Part shown: positions 53,481 through 61,839 of the stretch, piece after piece
Numbering within the stretch: the first letter of the stretch is position 1
How the letters are laid out: the number at the start of each line of letters is the position of its first letter
Assembly (NCBI GenBank): GCA_934394985.1
Contig: CAKRRF010000009.1
Coordinates: 8,642-72,641 of the forward strand
Direction of reading: 5' to 3'
Origin: an uncultured Marvinbryantia sp.
GTDB taxonomy: Bacteria; Bacillota; Clostridia; Lachnospirales; Lachnospiraceae
Length of the DNA stretch: 64,000 nt
Made by a program: the position numbers and the translations under genes
Notes under the pieces: model-generated
What the model was told of the DNA's origin: nothing
Databases searched by the model: none
Seen by the model: only the letters and a program-made list of their open reading frames with translations

Positions 53481-54614
53481 TTACTGTTTTTTATCATATG
53501 TCTCCAGGAAATTATGACGCACCCCGCCACTCTTATATTCCACCACTGTATCCAGATTTACATTTTCCACACTCTTAAAAATGTTACCCTCAACGAACGG
53601 ATTCTTTTTCTTTAATGTAGCAATCAATTCTTTGATCTCTACACGTTTCGAACGGTTTTCTTCGTTGTTACATGTGGTACAGGTATCCGTAAACTTGCAG
53701 GCACACTGAATAAAATGCAAATCATTATAATCTCTCCAGGACTTGATATCATCTTCTCTGATCAGATACAGCGGACGAATCAACTCCATACCTTCAAAGT
53801 TGGTACTGTGAAGCTTTGGCATCATTGTCTGCACCTGTCCCCCATATAGCATTCCCATCAGAATTGTCTCAATCACATCATCATAATGATGTCCCAGTGC
53901 AATTTTATTGCATCCCAGTTCTTTTGCATAGGCATACAAATGACCTCTTCGCATCCTGGCACAGAGATAACATGGTGAATTTTCTATTTCATACACTGCA
54001 TCGAAAATATCTGATTCAAAAAATGTAACCGGTATATTCAGCCTTCTGGTATTTTCTTCTATGATGTGTCGGTTGGCTTCATTATATCCCGGATCCATAA
54101 CCAGATACTTTACTTCAAATTCAAACTTATTATGACGCTTCAGTTCCTGAAACAGCTTCGCCATTAGCATGGAATCTTTTCCACCGGAGATACAGACTGC
54201 AATCCTGTCCCCTGGCTTTACCAGCTCGTACGTATTAATCGCCCGGCAAAATTTAGACCAGATCCGCTTTTTATAAGTTTTTCTCAGACTCTGTTCCACG
54301 TTTTTCACAAAATCAGCATCTTCCTGATGTTTCATATAATCCATCAGCCATGCAACATACCCGCCCTCCAGGCTTTCCGCATCGAAGCCCTGTGTTGCCA
54401 GATCCGCAGCCAGATCTATACTGCTTCTTCCTCTGGAACAACAAATAATCAGCTTCTTGGTCTTATCTACCTTTTCACTTTCTGCAACTTCTTCGCCTGG
54501 AATGGCCGTTGCCCCGGGAATTGCACCATGGGCAATCTCACTTTCACTGCGAATATCTATCAGCTGATATACGGATGGATCCAGCTTTCTTAACTCTTCT
54601 ATTGTAATGCTCAT
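53481..54614 (-). CDS. Rhodanese-TtcA fusion, tRNA thiolation-type ATPase
   Basis: A 377-residue two-domain protein. Residues 1-95 are a rhodanese domain with the active-site loop CCSRGRSS (Cys58/59). The rest is a PP-loop ATPase of the TtcA/TilS group: SGGKDS at 143-148, CYLCARMRRG with the Cys pair, and GHHYDDVIET. TtcA inserts sulfur at C32 of tRNA using an iron-sulfur cluster. Extra cysteines near the C-terminus (CACKFTDTCTTC) may bind a cluster or zinc. The fused rhodanese could deliver sulfur directly. tcdA lies 37 bases upstream, so both tRNA modification genes probably share a transcript. Confidence 0.85.
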   Translation of the reverse strand: MSITIEELRKLDPSVYQLIDIRSESEIAHGAIPGATAIPGEEVAESEKVDKTKKLIICCSRGRSSIDLAADLATQGFDAESLEGGYVAWLMDYMKHQEDADFVKNVEQSLRKTYKKRIWSKFCRAINTYELVKPGDRIAVCISGGKDSMLMAKLFQELKRHNKFEFEVKYLVMDPGYNEANRHIIEENTRRLNIPVTFFESDIFDAVYEIENSPCYLCARMRRGHLYAYAKELGCNKIALGHHYDDVIETILMGMLYGGQVQTMMPKLHSTNFEGMELIRPLYLIREDDIKSWRDYNDLHFIQCACKFTDTCTTCNNEENRSKRVEIKELIATLKKKNPFVEGNIFKSVENVNLDTVVEYKSGGVRHNFLETYDKKQ

Positions 54615-54651
54615 GTTTTCTCCTTTTATTACTTTGTTTCTTTTTTCTTCT

Positions 54652-55416
54652 TTACTTCTGTACCTTTGCTGCCAGATCTTTCACTACTTCCCCTGCAATA
54701 ATCAGACCTGCCACCGATGGCACAAATGCCACACTTCCCGGAAGAGATCGTCGTTCTGTACCGTTTTGCCCTGCTTCCGCTGTACCGCCGGCATTTGTTT
54801 TATAGCTGATAATCTGATCTTCCATTGGTCTGATCGGCTGTTCCTCAGAATATACAACCTTCAGCTTTTTCACTCCACGTTTTTTCAGTTCATGACGCAT
54901 CACTTTGGCCAGTGGACAGACCTTCGTTTTATAAATATCTGCCACCTGAAATTTACTGGCATCCAGTTTATTGCCGGCACCCATGCTGCTCATAATCGGA
55001 ATATTCAGTTCCTGTGCCTTCATGATTAATGCAATCTTTGCTGTCACAGTATCCACTGCATCTACGATATAGTCATATTCCTCAAATGGAAATTCATCTG
55101 CATTCTCCGGAAGAAAAAAGCAATTATGAACACGCACATCTGCTTCCGGATTAATTTCCAACATGCGTTCTTTCATTACCTCTGTCTTATACTGCCCTAC
55201 CGTCTTTCTGGTTGCAATAATCTGACGGTTCAGATTGGTCAGACATACCTTGTCATTATCAATCAGATCAAATGCACCAACCCCGGTGCGCACCAATGCT
55301 TCGCATACATAACCGCCCACTCCTCCAATACCAAACACGGCTACGCGGCTGTTTGCCAGCTTGTCAATTGCCTCTTTTCCCAACAGTAACTCTGTTCTTG
55401 AAAACTGTGTTAACAT
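54652..55416 (-). CDS. tcdA: tRNA threonylcarbamoyladenosine dehydratase TcdA
   Basis: E1-like ThiF-family enzyme that forms cyclic t6A at position 37 of ANN-decoding tRNAs. The 254-residue protein has the nucleotide-binding GIGGVGG (residues 30-36), the LIDNDKVCLTNLNRQI segment, DAVDTVTAK, and the family-specific CPLAKVMRHELKKRG and EEQPIRP stretches. Its length and lack of a sulfur-carrier partner separate it from ThiF/MoeB. It heads the unit with the rhodanese-TtcA gene. Confidence 0.92.
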   Translation of the reverse strand: MLTQFSRTELLLGKEAIDKLANSRVAVFGIGGVGGYVCEALVRTGVGAFDLIDNDKVCLTNLNRQIIATRKTVGQYKTEVMKERMLEINPEADVRVHNCFFLPENADEFPFEEYDYIVDAVDTVTAKIALIMKAQELNIPIMSSMGAGNKLDASKFQVADIYKTKVCPLAKVMRHELKKRGVKKLKVVYSEEQPIRPMEDQIISYKTNAGGTAEAGQNGTERRSLPGSVAFVPSVAGLIIAGEVVKDLAAKVQK

Positions 55417-55440
55417 CTTATATCTCCTGTCCGAATACCG

Positions 55441-55466
55441 AAAAACAGCGGATGAAACTCATCCGC
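55441..55466 (-). terminator. Terminator after the ketopantoate reductase-like gene
   Basis: On the minus strand GGCGGATGA, three-base loop, TCATCCGCT then TTTTT, between the gene ending at 55547 and tcdA. Confidence 0.8.
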
Positions 55467-55546
55467 CTTTTAACTACCTACTTTATTAATAGGCTAATTG
55501 TACTATGAACCCTATTTTCTGTCAATGCACTTTCATTATAAAAGTA

Positions 55547-56464
55547 TTATTCATTAAGATAGATCTCTTCCTTTGCCTTCATCAGCAAATACAGTGTCTC
55601 CGTCGCCGGGACAGAAATCTGCTTTTTCTCTGCCATTTCCAGAAGCGTTCCTGCCAGATATTCATTTTCCGTTCTTCGATGATGCAGCACGTCCTCCAGC
55701 ATAGATGTCTTTTTGGCACCTTTGTAGCTGACATAATATTGAATAATGTCTTCGATATCCGCTTCGGAAAGCGGTATCTCCTTTGCCTTTGCCACTTCCA
55801 CAAATTCCTTCATGCTCTTTCGGCAGATGGTCTGAAGCTCCTCATACGTCCTGAACTTACTGTAATCTGCTCCTGTCAGGGCTGTGACAGAATTGCCTGC
55901 CACATTCAGCATCCATTTTTTCCACACCATTTTATCAATATCCGATTCTACTACCACATCCAGTCCGGTGTCCTGCATGAGGCGATAGACATGCTGTACA
56001 ATATCATCTCCGGAATAAGAGGATGCTCCGATATGGGTCACGCCTGCATTGGTAAATAACAGATTTTCTCCATCCATAATGGTATTAGGTCCCTGTATAT
56101 AGCCTTTTAATACAATGTTATCCGGAAATGCCTCGCAGAATCTCTGAAATGCATATATTCCATTCTGAAGAGGCAGTAAAATCGTACCTGGTGCAACTAC
56201 CGGTCGAAGATCTTCAATGGCAGATTCAATATCATAATTTTTTACACAGATAACAGCCAGAGCCGGTTTTTCCACCAGTTCTTCCATGGAAGATATGATC
56301 TTAGGCTCAAAAGCGCTTCCATTTACCCAGTAATGTTTTCTTTCCATCTTCTCTCTTCGCTGCCCTGTGGCGACCAGCGCAAAATGATCTCCGTAACACT
56401 GATTCATATGCCAGGCAATCGGAATCCCGATAGCCCCAAAACCAATGAGTATGATCTGTTCCAT
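55547..56464 (-). CDS. Ketopantoate reductase-like (PanE/ApbA) protein
   Basis: A 305-residue NADP-dependent reductase of the 2-dehydropantoate 2-reductase family. The N-terminal GFGAIGIPIAWHMN is the Rossmann glycine motif, and WKKWMLNVAGNSVTALTG around residue 180 holds the catalytic Lys and Asn region. In an operon with an Ldh2-family dehydrogenase and an amino acid symporter, it may reduce a different 2-oxo acid instead of making pantoate. The family contains many such paralogues, so the exact substrate is uncertain. Confidence 0.85.
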   Translation of the reverse strand: MEQIILIGFGAIGIPIAWHMNQCYGDHFALVATGQRREKMERKHYWVNGSAFEPKIISSMEELVEKPALAVICVKNYDIESAIEDLRPVVAPGTILLPLQNGIYAFQRFCEAFPDNIVLKGYIQGPNTIMDGENLLFTNAGVTHIGASSYSGDDIVQHVYRLMQDTGLDVVVESDIDKMVWKKWMLNVAGNSVTALTGADYSKFRTYEELQTICRKSMKEFVEVAKAKEIPLSEADIEDIIQYYVSYKGAKKTSMLEDVLHHRRTENEYLAGTLLEMAEKKQISVPATETLYLLMKAKEEIYLNE

Positions 56465-56515
56465 CTTTCTCTCCTCTTCTACGTCAAATAGTATGCTGCA
56501 TTTTTTGCAACCCTT

Positions 56516-57910
56516 TTATGAAACCTCTTCTGAGGCAAAATAATTCTTTACCAGCTTCACCACTACACCGGACAGCATAAACAATGCGATTAAGTTTGGA
56601 ATTGCCATTAACCCATTAAAGGTTTCCGCAATACTCCACATCAGTCCAAGGTTTGCTGTGGCACCCAGAATCGCTACCAGGGAATAGGCTACCATAAACG
56701 GTTTTATCACTTTTTCTGAAAATAAAAACTCAATACATCTTGCACCGTACAAGCCCCAGCCCAGAATGGTTGAAAATGCAAAACAACACATTGCTACTGC
56801 GGTGAAAATCGATACCCAGCCTCCATAGACCGAGGTAAATCCCTGTATGGTAAGCTCTGCACCTGCCGCTGCACCATAGTTTACCGGCACCTGGCTGCAT
56901 AAAATCACAAGTGCGGTCAGTGTACAGATCACAATGGTATCTGCAAACACTTCAAATATACCAAACATTCCCTGTTTTACCGGTTTTCTGGTATCTGCGC
57001 AGGCATGTGCGATAGAACCGGTACCAAGACCCGCTTCATTGGAAAAAATACCGCGGGATACACCTTTTTTCATACTTATAAACATACTTCCTACCACACC
57101 ACCAGTAACAGATGACGGCTGGAAGGCTCCTCGTATAATGGATACAAATACTGCCGGAAGCACTTTGATATTCATCAGCACCACTCCAATGGCCAGCACA
57201 ATATATAACAGTGCCATAAACGGAACCAGTTTTTCAGTCACCTGGCCAATCCGCTTAATACCTCCAAGGAGAATCATTCCCACCAGCACTGTGATGATAA
57301 TACCAATGATCAGATTGGACATAGATACTGCACTTTCTGAAATCACATGGTAATTCAACAATGCGGAATTAATCGCGGTAGTTATTGTATTAACCTGTGT
57401 CGCATTGCCGGTCCCGAACACGGTCAGCACACCAAACGCGGCGAACAGGTATGCCAGCCACATCCAGTTTTTACCAAGTCCGTTTTTTATATAATACATC
57501 GGTCCGCCTACCAGGTCACCGTTGGCATTTTTTTCACGAAAATGCACTGCCAACGTTACTTCAGCAAACTTGGTGCACATCCCAAGCAGTGCCGAAACCC
57601 ACATCCAAAATACGGCTCCCGGTCCTCCGATTGCAATGGCTCCTGCCACACCGGCAATATTCCCGGTACCAACCGTTGCTGCCAATGCGGTACAGACTGC
57701 CTGAAACGGAGTCAACGCTCCATCCGATGCATTTTTTTTCCGAAACATTCTTCCTATAGTTGTGCGAATTGCATAGGGGAACTTCCGGATCTGTAAAAAT
57801 CCGGTTCTGATGCTCAGATACAATCCGACACCAAAAATACACAGCATAGCCGGTACTCCCCAGATAAAATTATTGACTACACTGTTTATCTTTTCAATTA
57901 TTTCTATCAT
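56516..57910 (-). CDS. Alanine/glycine:cation symporter (AGCS family)
   Basis: A 464-residue sodium-coupled amino acid transporter with about eleven helices. AGCS signatures are clear: TALAATVGTGNIAGVAGAI near residue 70-88 and GPMYYIKNGLG near 140. A GIFSNEAGLGTGSIAHA segment lies near residue 290. Alanine or glycine is the usual substrate. It lies 42 bases downstream of the YgjP-like gene and 51 bases upstream of the PanE-like gene, in one direction. Confidence 0.95.
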   Translation of the reverse strand: MIEIIEKINSVVNNFIWGVPAMLCIFGVGLYLSIRTGFLQIRKFPYAIRTTIGRMFRKKNASDGALTPFQAVCTALAATVGTGNIAGVAGAIAIGGPGAVFWMWVSALLGMCTKFAEVTLAVHFREKNANGDLVGGPMYYIKNGLGKNWMWLAYLFAAFGVLTVFGTGNATQVNTITTAINSALLNYHVISESAVSMSNLIIGIIITVLVGMILLGGIKRIGQVTEKLVPFMALLYIVLAIGVVLMNIKVLPAVFVSIIRGAFQPSSVTGGVVGSMFISMKKGVSRGIFSNEAGLGTGSIAHACADTRKPVKQGMFGIFEVFADTIVICTLTALVILCSQVPVNYGAAAGAELTIQGFTSVYGGWVSIFTAVAMCCFAFSTILGWGLYGARCIEFLFSEKVIKPFMVAYSLVAILGATANLGLMWSIAETFNGLMAIPNLIALFMLSGVVVKLVKNYFASEEVS

Positions 57911-57952
57911 ACACTCTCTTCTCTTTTCTCTTATTCTTCATCACGAAATCCG

Positions 57953-58543
57953 CTATGAAAGATATCGGCTTCCGTTTTCTTTCAGCCATTTTCTCCTTAG
58001 CTGATAATCTGGCATTACCTTTTCTACCTCCATCCAGAACAGTCTGGAATGATTCATTTGTTTCCGGTGACATAATTCATGCACAATCACATAATCCAGA
58101 ATCTCAGCCGGCATTTGCATCAAATGACAGTTAAAGTTCAGATTCCCGGCCTGGCTACAGCTCCCCCATCTGCTCTTCTGATTGCGTATGGTAATTCGTC
58201 CATACGTGACGCCCATCTGTTTCGCAAAATACGCTGTTCGTTTTGGAATCTCAGATCTGGCAATCTCCATCCATCCTTGAAGTTCTTCTTTTGTCATTTG
58301 CGATGTTCCCTGCAGTCGTCCTTCTTTTTCCTGGTTCAGGCGCAACTGTTCCATTTTCTCCAGATGCGCCTGAATCCATTCTTCTTTTTCTGTCAGAAAT
58401 TCTATAATTCGATATTGCGCCATTCTTTGTGGTGCCCGCACCTTAATCTGCAGTTCCCTGTCGATTTCAATGGCAATACTCTTTCGGTTGCTACGGATCA
58501 GGTCTATATCATAATCTTTATAAATCAGCTTGTTACTGCTCAT
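57953..58543 (-). CDS. YgjP-like metallopeptidase-domain protein
   Basis: A 196-residue protein of the YgjP/DUF45 (WLM-related) zinc-protease fold. The zinc motif HELCH (His155, Glu156, His159) with a downstream His near 165 (NHSRLFW), and the NQKSRWGSCS segment, are diagnostic. The biological role of this family is unclear; in proteobacteria YgjP is linked to nucleotide-sugar or restriction-modification contexts. It starts two bases after the Ldh2-family stop codon, so it is translationally coupled. Confidence 0.88.
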   Translation of the reverse strand: MSSNKLIYKDYDIDLIRSNRKSIAIEIDRELQIKVRAPQRMAQYRIIEFLTEKEEWIQAHLEKMEQLRLNQEKEGRLQGTSQMTKEELQGWMEIARSEIPKRTAYFAKQMGVTYGRITIRNQKSRWGSCSQAGNLNFNCHLMQMPAEILDYVIVHELCHRKQMNHSRLFWMEVEKVMPDYQLRRKWLKENGSRYLS

Positions 58544-58545
58544 TC

Positions 58546-59655
58546 TTATTTCTCAAATGGGAACTTGTATGGAAGATGATACTTATCACGGATTGCGATA
58601 AATTCTTTCTGCACCGCTTCTCCCAGCGGCACACCTTTTTCCTTACGTTCCTGCCATACCAGCCATTCCTTTTCTCCCGCTGTGTAGATTCGCTCCTGTC
58701 CCGGTGCTTTTTTCGATGCACGTAATGCACGGCAGATATCTCCGGCAGTCTGTCGGAATGTATTCTCGCCCATGAAAAAGTCAGGATTGATCACAAAGAA
58801 GAAATGACCCAGATGATACATGGCTCTGCTTCCATCCGCATTCAGCCCGGTCAGTGCTTTCATAAATGGTCCTCCTGTCAATGCTGCAGAAAGGATCTCC
58901 ACTACCGCTGCATAACCATAACCTTTAAATCCGCACATTTCATCTCCGATTCCCCCCAGCGGTGCCAAGGCTGCTGTTCCATCTACCAAAGCCTTCAGGA
59001 TCTCCTTGGAATCTGTCATTGCTTCTCCGTTTTCCGATACTACCATTCCTGCCGGTGTATCTTTTCCCTCTCTTGCGTAGTATTCGATCTTTCCCCGCTG
59101 TACAATCGAAGTAGCGCAATCCAGACAAAATGGAAATTCCTCATCCGTTGGTAACGCAAATGTCAGTGGATTGGTTCCCATCATATTCTCCACACCAAAC
59201 GTTGGTGCAATCGACGGTCTGGCGTTGGTCCCGGTAATTCCAATCAGACCTTCCCGGCTTGCCATGGTTGCCCAGTATCCTGCTATTCCATAATGCGTGG
59301 AATTGCAAACAGAACCACCGGCCATGCCATATTTCTTTGCCTTTTCAATCAGCATTTCCATCATTTTATGGCTGACCACCATGCCCATACCATCGTGAGC
59401 ATCCATTACTACCGTAGTTGGTGTCTCTTTCAGAATCTCAATTTCTGTCACCGGTTTCAGCGTTCCGTTCAGAATACGATCCATATAAATCGGTTTGAAC
59501 CGGTTGCATCCATGGCTTTCGATACCACGACGATCACTTTCCATTAAAACATCTGCACAGATCCTGGCATCTGCTTCCGGTACACCCACAGCCTGAAATG
59601 CATCCACCATAAAATGTTCTACCAGCTCCCAGCTGACATAAGGCCTTGTCTCCAT
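58546..59655 (-). CDS. Ldh2-family (malate/L-lactate/sulfolactate-type) dehydrogenase
   Basis: A 369-residue NAD(P)-dependent 2-hydroxyacid dehydrogenase of the family that includes AllD, ComC, YiaK and DpkA. The family-specific DRRGIESHGCNRF (residues 41-53), GSVCNSTHYGIAGYWA and TGTNARPSIAPTFG stretches are present. Substrates vary widely (malate, ureidoglycolate, sulfolactate, 2,3-diketogulonate, cyclic imino acids). ATG 59655 follows GGGAGG. It leads the operon with the YgjP-like gene, the AGCS symporter and the PanE-like gene, which hints at amino or keto acid metabolism. Confidence 0.9.
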   Translation of the reverse strand: METRPYVSWELVEHFMVDAFQAVGVPEADARICADVLMESDRRGIESHGCNRFKPIYMDRILNGTLKPVTEIEILKETPTTVVMDAHDGMGMVVSHKMMEMLIEKAKKYGMAGGSVCNSTHYGIAGYWATMASREGLIGITGTNARPSIAPTFGVENMMGTNPLTFALPTDEEFPFCLDCATSIVQRGKIEYYAREGKDTPAGMVVSENGEAMTDSKEILKALVDGTAALAPLGGIGDEMCGFKGYGYAAVVEILSAALTGGPFMKALTGLNADGSRAMYHLGHFFFVINPDFFMGENTFRQTAGDICRALRASKKAPGQERIYTAGEKEWLVWQERKEKGVPLGEAVQKEFIAIRDKYHLPYKFPFEK

Positions 59656-59840
59656 AGTAAAGTCCTCCCTGCTTTTCTGTGTATAACGTAACTCTCCAGT
59701 ACTTTCATAATAGTAGCTGAATCATTACCGTACAATAACCTTTTATACGACAATTATATCAGAATGCATTCTTATTGGAAAGTCTGTGTTATAAATTGAT
59801 TTCTTCTGTACTAATAACGTATGGGAGAGATATAATAGAA

Positions 59841-59908
59841 GTCAAACAAGTCCTACTCACTGCTTATTGCTCTACACAATTGAAACAGGGGACTTGCTTG
59901 ATTCGGTA
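59841..59908. repeat. Modular structured repeat, copy C (right-hand form)
   Basis: CACTGCTTATTGC and CAGGGGACTTGCTTGATTCGG nearly duplicate the right half of the copy at 3063-3223, including the CAAGTCC/GGGGACTTG pairing arms, but the left modules are missing. It lies in the leader of the plus-strand CAP gene, 25 bases before the start codon, in the same relative plus orientation. A TATAAT at 59831-59836 immediately precedes it. Confidence 0.72.
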
Positions 59909-59933
59909 AATATCAAACGAGGGAGGAACTATC

Positions 59934-61319
59934 ATGAAATTTATGAAATGTATCAGTATCACAGCACTCAGTTGTATCCTTATTTTGGGAAACATCGGCA
60001 AATTATCCGCATCAGCAAATGATCTTGTAATGCCGGACACAGCCCAGATCTCACTGCTTTCAGAAACATCGAATACTGCCAGCCAGCAGTCACTGGCAAA
60101 CTTATCCGTTTCTGGCATCCGTCACTACGATGCAGCCTACCAGGTACTGACACTTGTCAACCAGGAACGTGCAAAAGAAGGACTCGCTCCACTCACCATG
60201 GATCAAGATCTGCTTGAAACTGCTATGAAACGAGCCGCAGAATGCAGTGTGGACTTTTCCCACACACGTCCAGACCAAACGGAATGTTCTTCTTCATCAC
60301 GAAAAATGTCTGGCGAAAATATTTCCGCCGGTGCCCCTTCCGCTGATTTGACCATGTATATGTGGATGAATTCTTCCGGACACCGTTCCAATATTCTAGA
60401 CTCTTCTTTCCAATCCATTGGAGTCGGTTGTTTTGAACAGGGCGGTCTTTGGTTCTGGGTACAGGCATTTGGACGCAATAAAGCCACACCGATTTCTCAG
60501 CCACAAAATGGTAAGATAACAGAGTCCATCACTTATGCACCTGACGTATACCATTCTCAGTTTCTGCTTCTTTCTTATCGCAGGGACAACATTGTATACA
60601 CCGGTAAAACATTACCACTACAGGCAATCATTTTCAACCGGGGCTGTGATGACGAACCCACATTGATCAATGCTGATTCTTTTACCTGGAGCAGCAGTGA
60701 TTCTTCCATTGCTACTGTCAGTGAACAGGGAATCGCAACAGGGCTTCGCGCCGGCGATGCTGTCATTACAGCTTCCTCTTCCACGCTCTCTGTTTCCCTT
60801 ACCATACATGTAAAGAATTATTCTGCACCAGCTGCTACTGAAAAAATAAATACTTCACCAATTAAATTACAGGTAAAACAAAAAGTCCCTGCTTATAAAG
60901 TTATCGACATTCCAAACGGTGATTCTGTAAAATCTTATCAGAGTAGCAATCCCAGAATCTTTACCGTCACAGCATCTGGTAAGATCATTGCCAAAAAATC
61001 CGGCTCTGCCAAAATAACCGTTACGCTTTCCAGCGGAAAAAAACGTATTGCCAAAGTCATTGTTCAAAAAGGTAAAGTAAAAACTACAAAACTAACTGTA
61101 AATACAAAAAAGCTTACCCTGAAACCCGGTCAGAAAAGTACTCTGAAAGTACAGCGCATTCCATATACTTCTCAGGAGAAAATCACTTATAAATCTTCTA
61201 AGTCTAAGATTGCAGCCGTAAATAAAAAGGGCAAAATCACAGCAAAGAAAAAAGGAACTGCAAAGATTACGATTACTTCAGGTAAAAAGAAAATCACCTG
61301 CACCGTCACGGTAAAATAA
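59934..61319 (+). CDS. Secreted CAP-domain protein with Ig-like (Big_2) repeats
   Basis: A 461-residue secreted protein. Residues 1-28 form a signal peptide (ILILGNIGKLSASA). A CAP/SCP domain (about 65-180) carries LVNQERAKEGLAPL, HTRPD, GENIS and SSGHRSNILD. It is followed by two to three immunoglobulin-like Big_2 repeats (about 205-300, 310-375, 380-461) of the type seen in WSSSDSSIATVSEQGIATGLRAG, becoming very rich in Lys. The basic tail could bind wall polymers. ATG 59934 has GGAGG seven bases upstream. It is one of the few plus-strand genes and has its own leader with a repeat copy. Confidence 0.88.
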   Translation: MKFMKCISITALSCILILGNIGKLSASANDLVMPDTAQISLLSETSNTASQQSLANLSVSGIRHYDAAYQVLTLVNQERAKEGLAPLTMDQDLLETAMKRAAECSVDFSHTRPDQTECSSSSRKMSGENISAGAPSADLTMYMWMNSSGHRSNILDSSFQSIGVGCFEQGGLWFWVQAFGRNKATPISQPQNGKITESITYAPDVYHSQFLLLSYRRDNIVYTGKTLPLQAIIFNRGCDDEPTLINADSFTWSSSDSSIATVSEQGIATGLRAGDAVITASSSTLSVSLTIHVKNYSAPAATEKINTSPIKLQVKQKVPAYKVIDIPNGDSVKSYQSSNPRIFTVTASGKIIAKKSGSAKITVTLSSGKKRIAKVIVQKGKVKTTKLTVNTKKLTLKPGQKSTLKVQRIPYTSQEKITYKSSKSKIAAVNKKGKITAKKKGTAKITITSGKKKITCTVTVK

Positions 61320-61374
61320 AAACCTGCAACCTGGAAACCCTTTTTCTATTCAATCTATGATTCTCACATAACAG

Positions 61375-61405
61375 AAAAACCCCGGAAACCTTGCGGTTCC
61401 GGGGC
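61375..61405 (-). terminator. Intrinsic terminator, probably of minus-strand transcription
   Basis: CCCCGGAA ... TTCCGGGG hairpin; the T run (TTTTT) is on the minus-strand side. It lies 55 bases past the CAP gene and downstream of minus-strand accessory DNA. On the plus strand it would be a hairpin without a T run. Confidence 0.65.
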
Positions 61406-61413
61406 ATCTTACG

Positions 61414-61521
61414 CTACCGTACGTCCACCTTCACGATATCAGACTGGTATATTGCCGTGTACAAATGATGATTCTTCTGACCAAGCATCATTTTCTTTAA
61501 CAAATTTTTAGATCCAATCAT
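61414..61521 (-). CDS. Possible 35-residue ORF (low support)
   Basis: Minus-strand ATG 61521 to TAG 61414 encodes a short peptide (MIGSKNLLKKMMLGQKNHH... ending IVKVDVR). Just upstream, another frame ends EHIISETAGETALILKYDWI, and a third begins MQYINEIAILVAKK. These read like parts of a degraded or frame-shifted gene. No family is recognised and no ribosome binding site is clear. The rest of the 519-base gap (61320-61838) holds the terminator and the inverted-repeat cluster. Confidence 0.3.
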   Translation of the reverse strand: MIGSKNLLKKMMLGQKNHHLYTAIYQSDIVKVDVR

Positions 61522-61672
61522 ATTTCAATATTAATGCCGTTTCGCCTGCAGTCTCGGATATAATGTGTTCGATACTTCCATCATCTTCAAATATTTCTTT
61601 GCCACCAAGATAGCAATTTCATTTATATACTGCATACGTAGACTTTTCACATTTATTGGTAAATCTTTTTTT

Positions 61673-61723
61673 GTCTCAAGTCAGTCTCATAATCTCATCT
61701 TAAAAATGAGACTGACTTGAGAC
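61673..61723. repeat. Perfect 18-base inverted repeat
   Basis: GTCTCAAGTCAGTCTCAT (61673-61690), 15-base loop, ATGAGACTGACTTGAGAC (61706-61723). Arms are fully complementary. Related sequences follow at 61779-61797 and 61815-61839, up to the stop codon of the AlbA/HATPase gene. Confidence 0.85.
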
Positions 61724-61814
61724 TAGGTTTTTCCAATACGCTAAAAATCCCGATTTTATCACATTTTTAGGTTCTCTTCAGTCTCATCAAGTGTCAAATT
61801 ATATAAGACTTTGT

Positions 61815-61839
61815 TGAGACTAACTTGAGACTGTCTCAT
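61815..61839. repeat. Additional copy of the GAGAC repeat arm
   Basis: TGAGACTAACTTGAGAC (61815-61831) differs from the arm at 61706-61723 by one base within the shared 17, and is followed by TGTCTCAT. It ends exactly at the stop codon of the gene starting at 63221. Confidence 0.7.
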
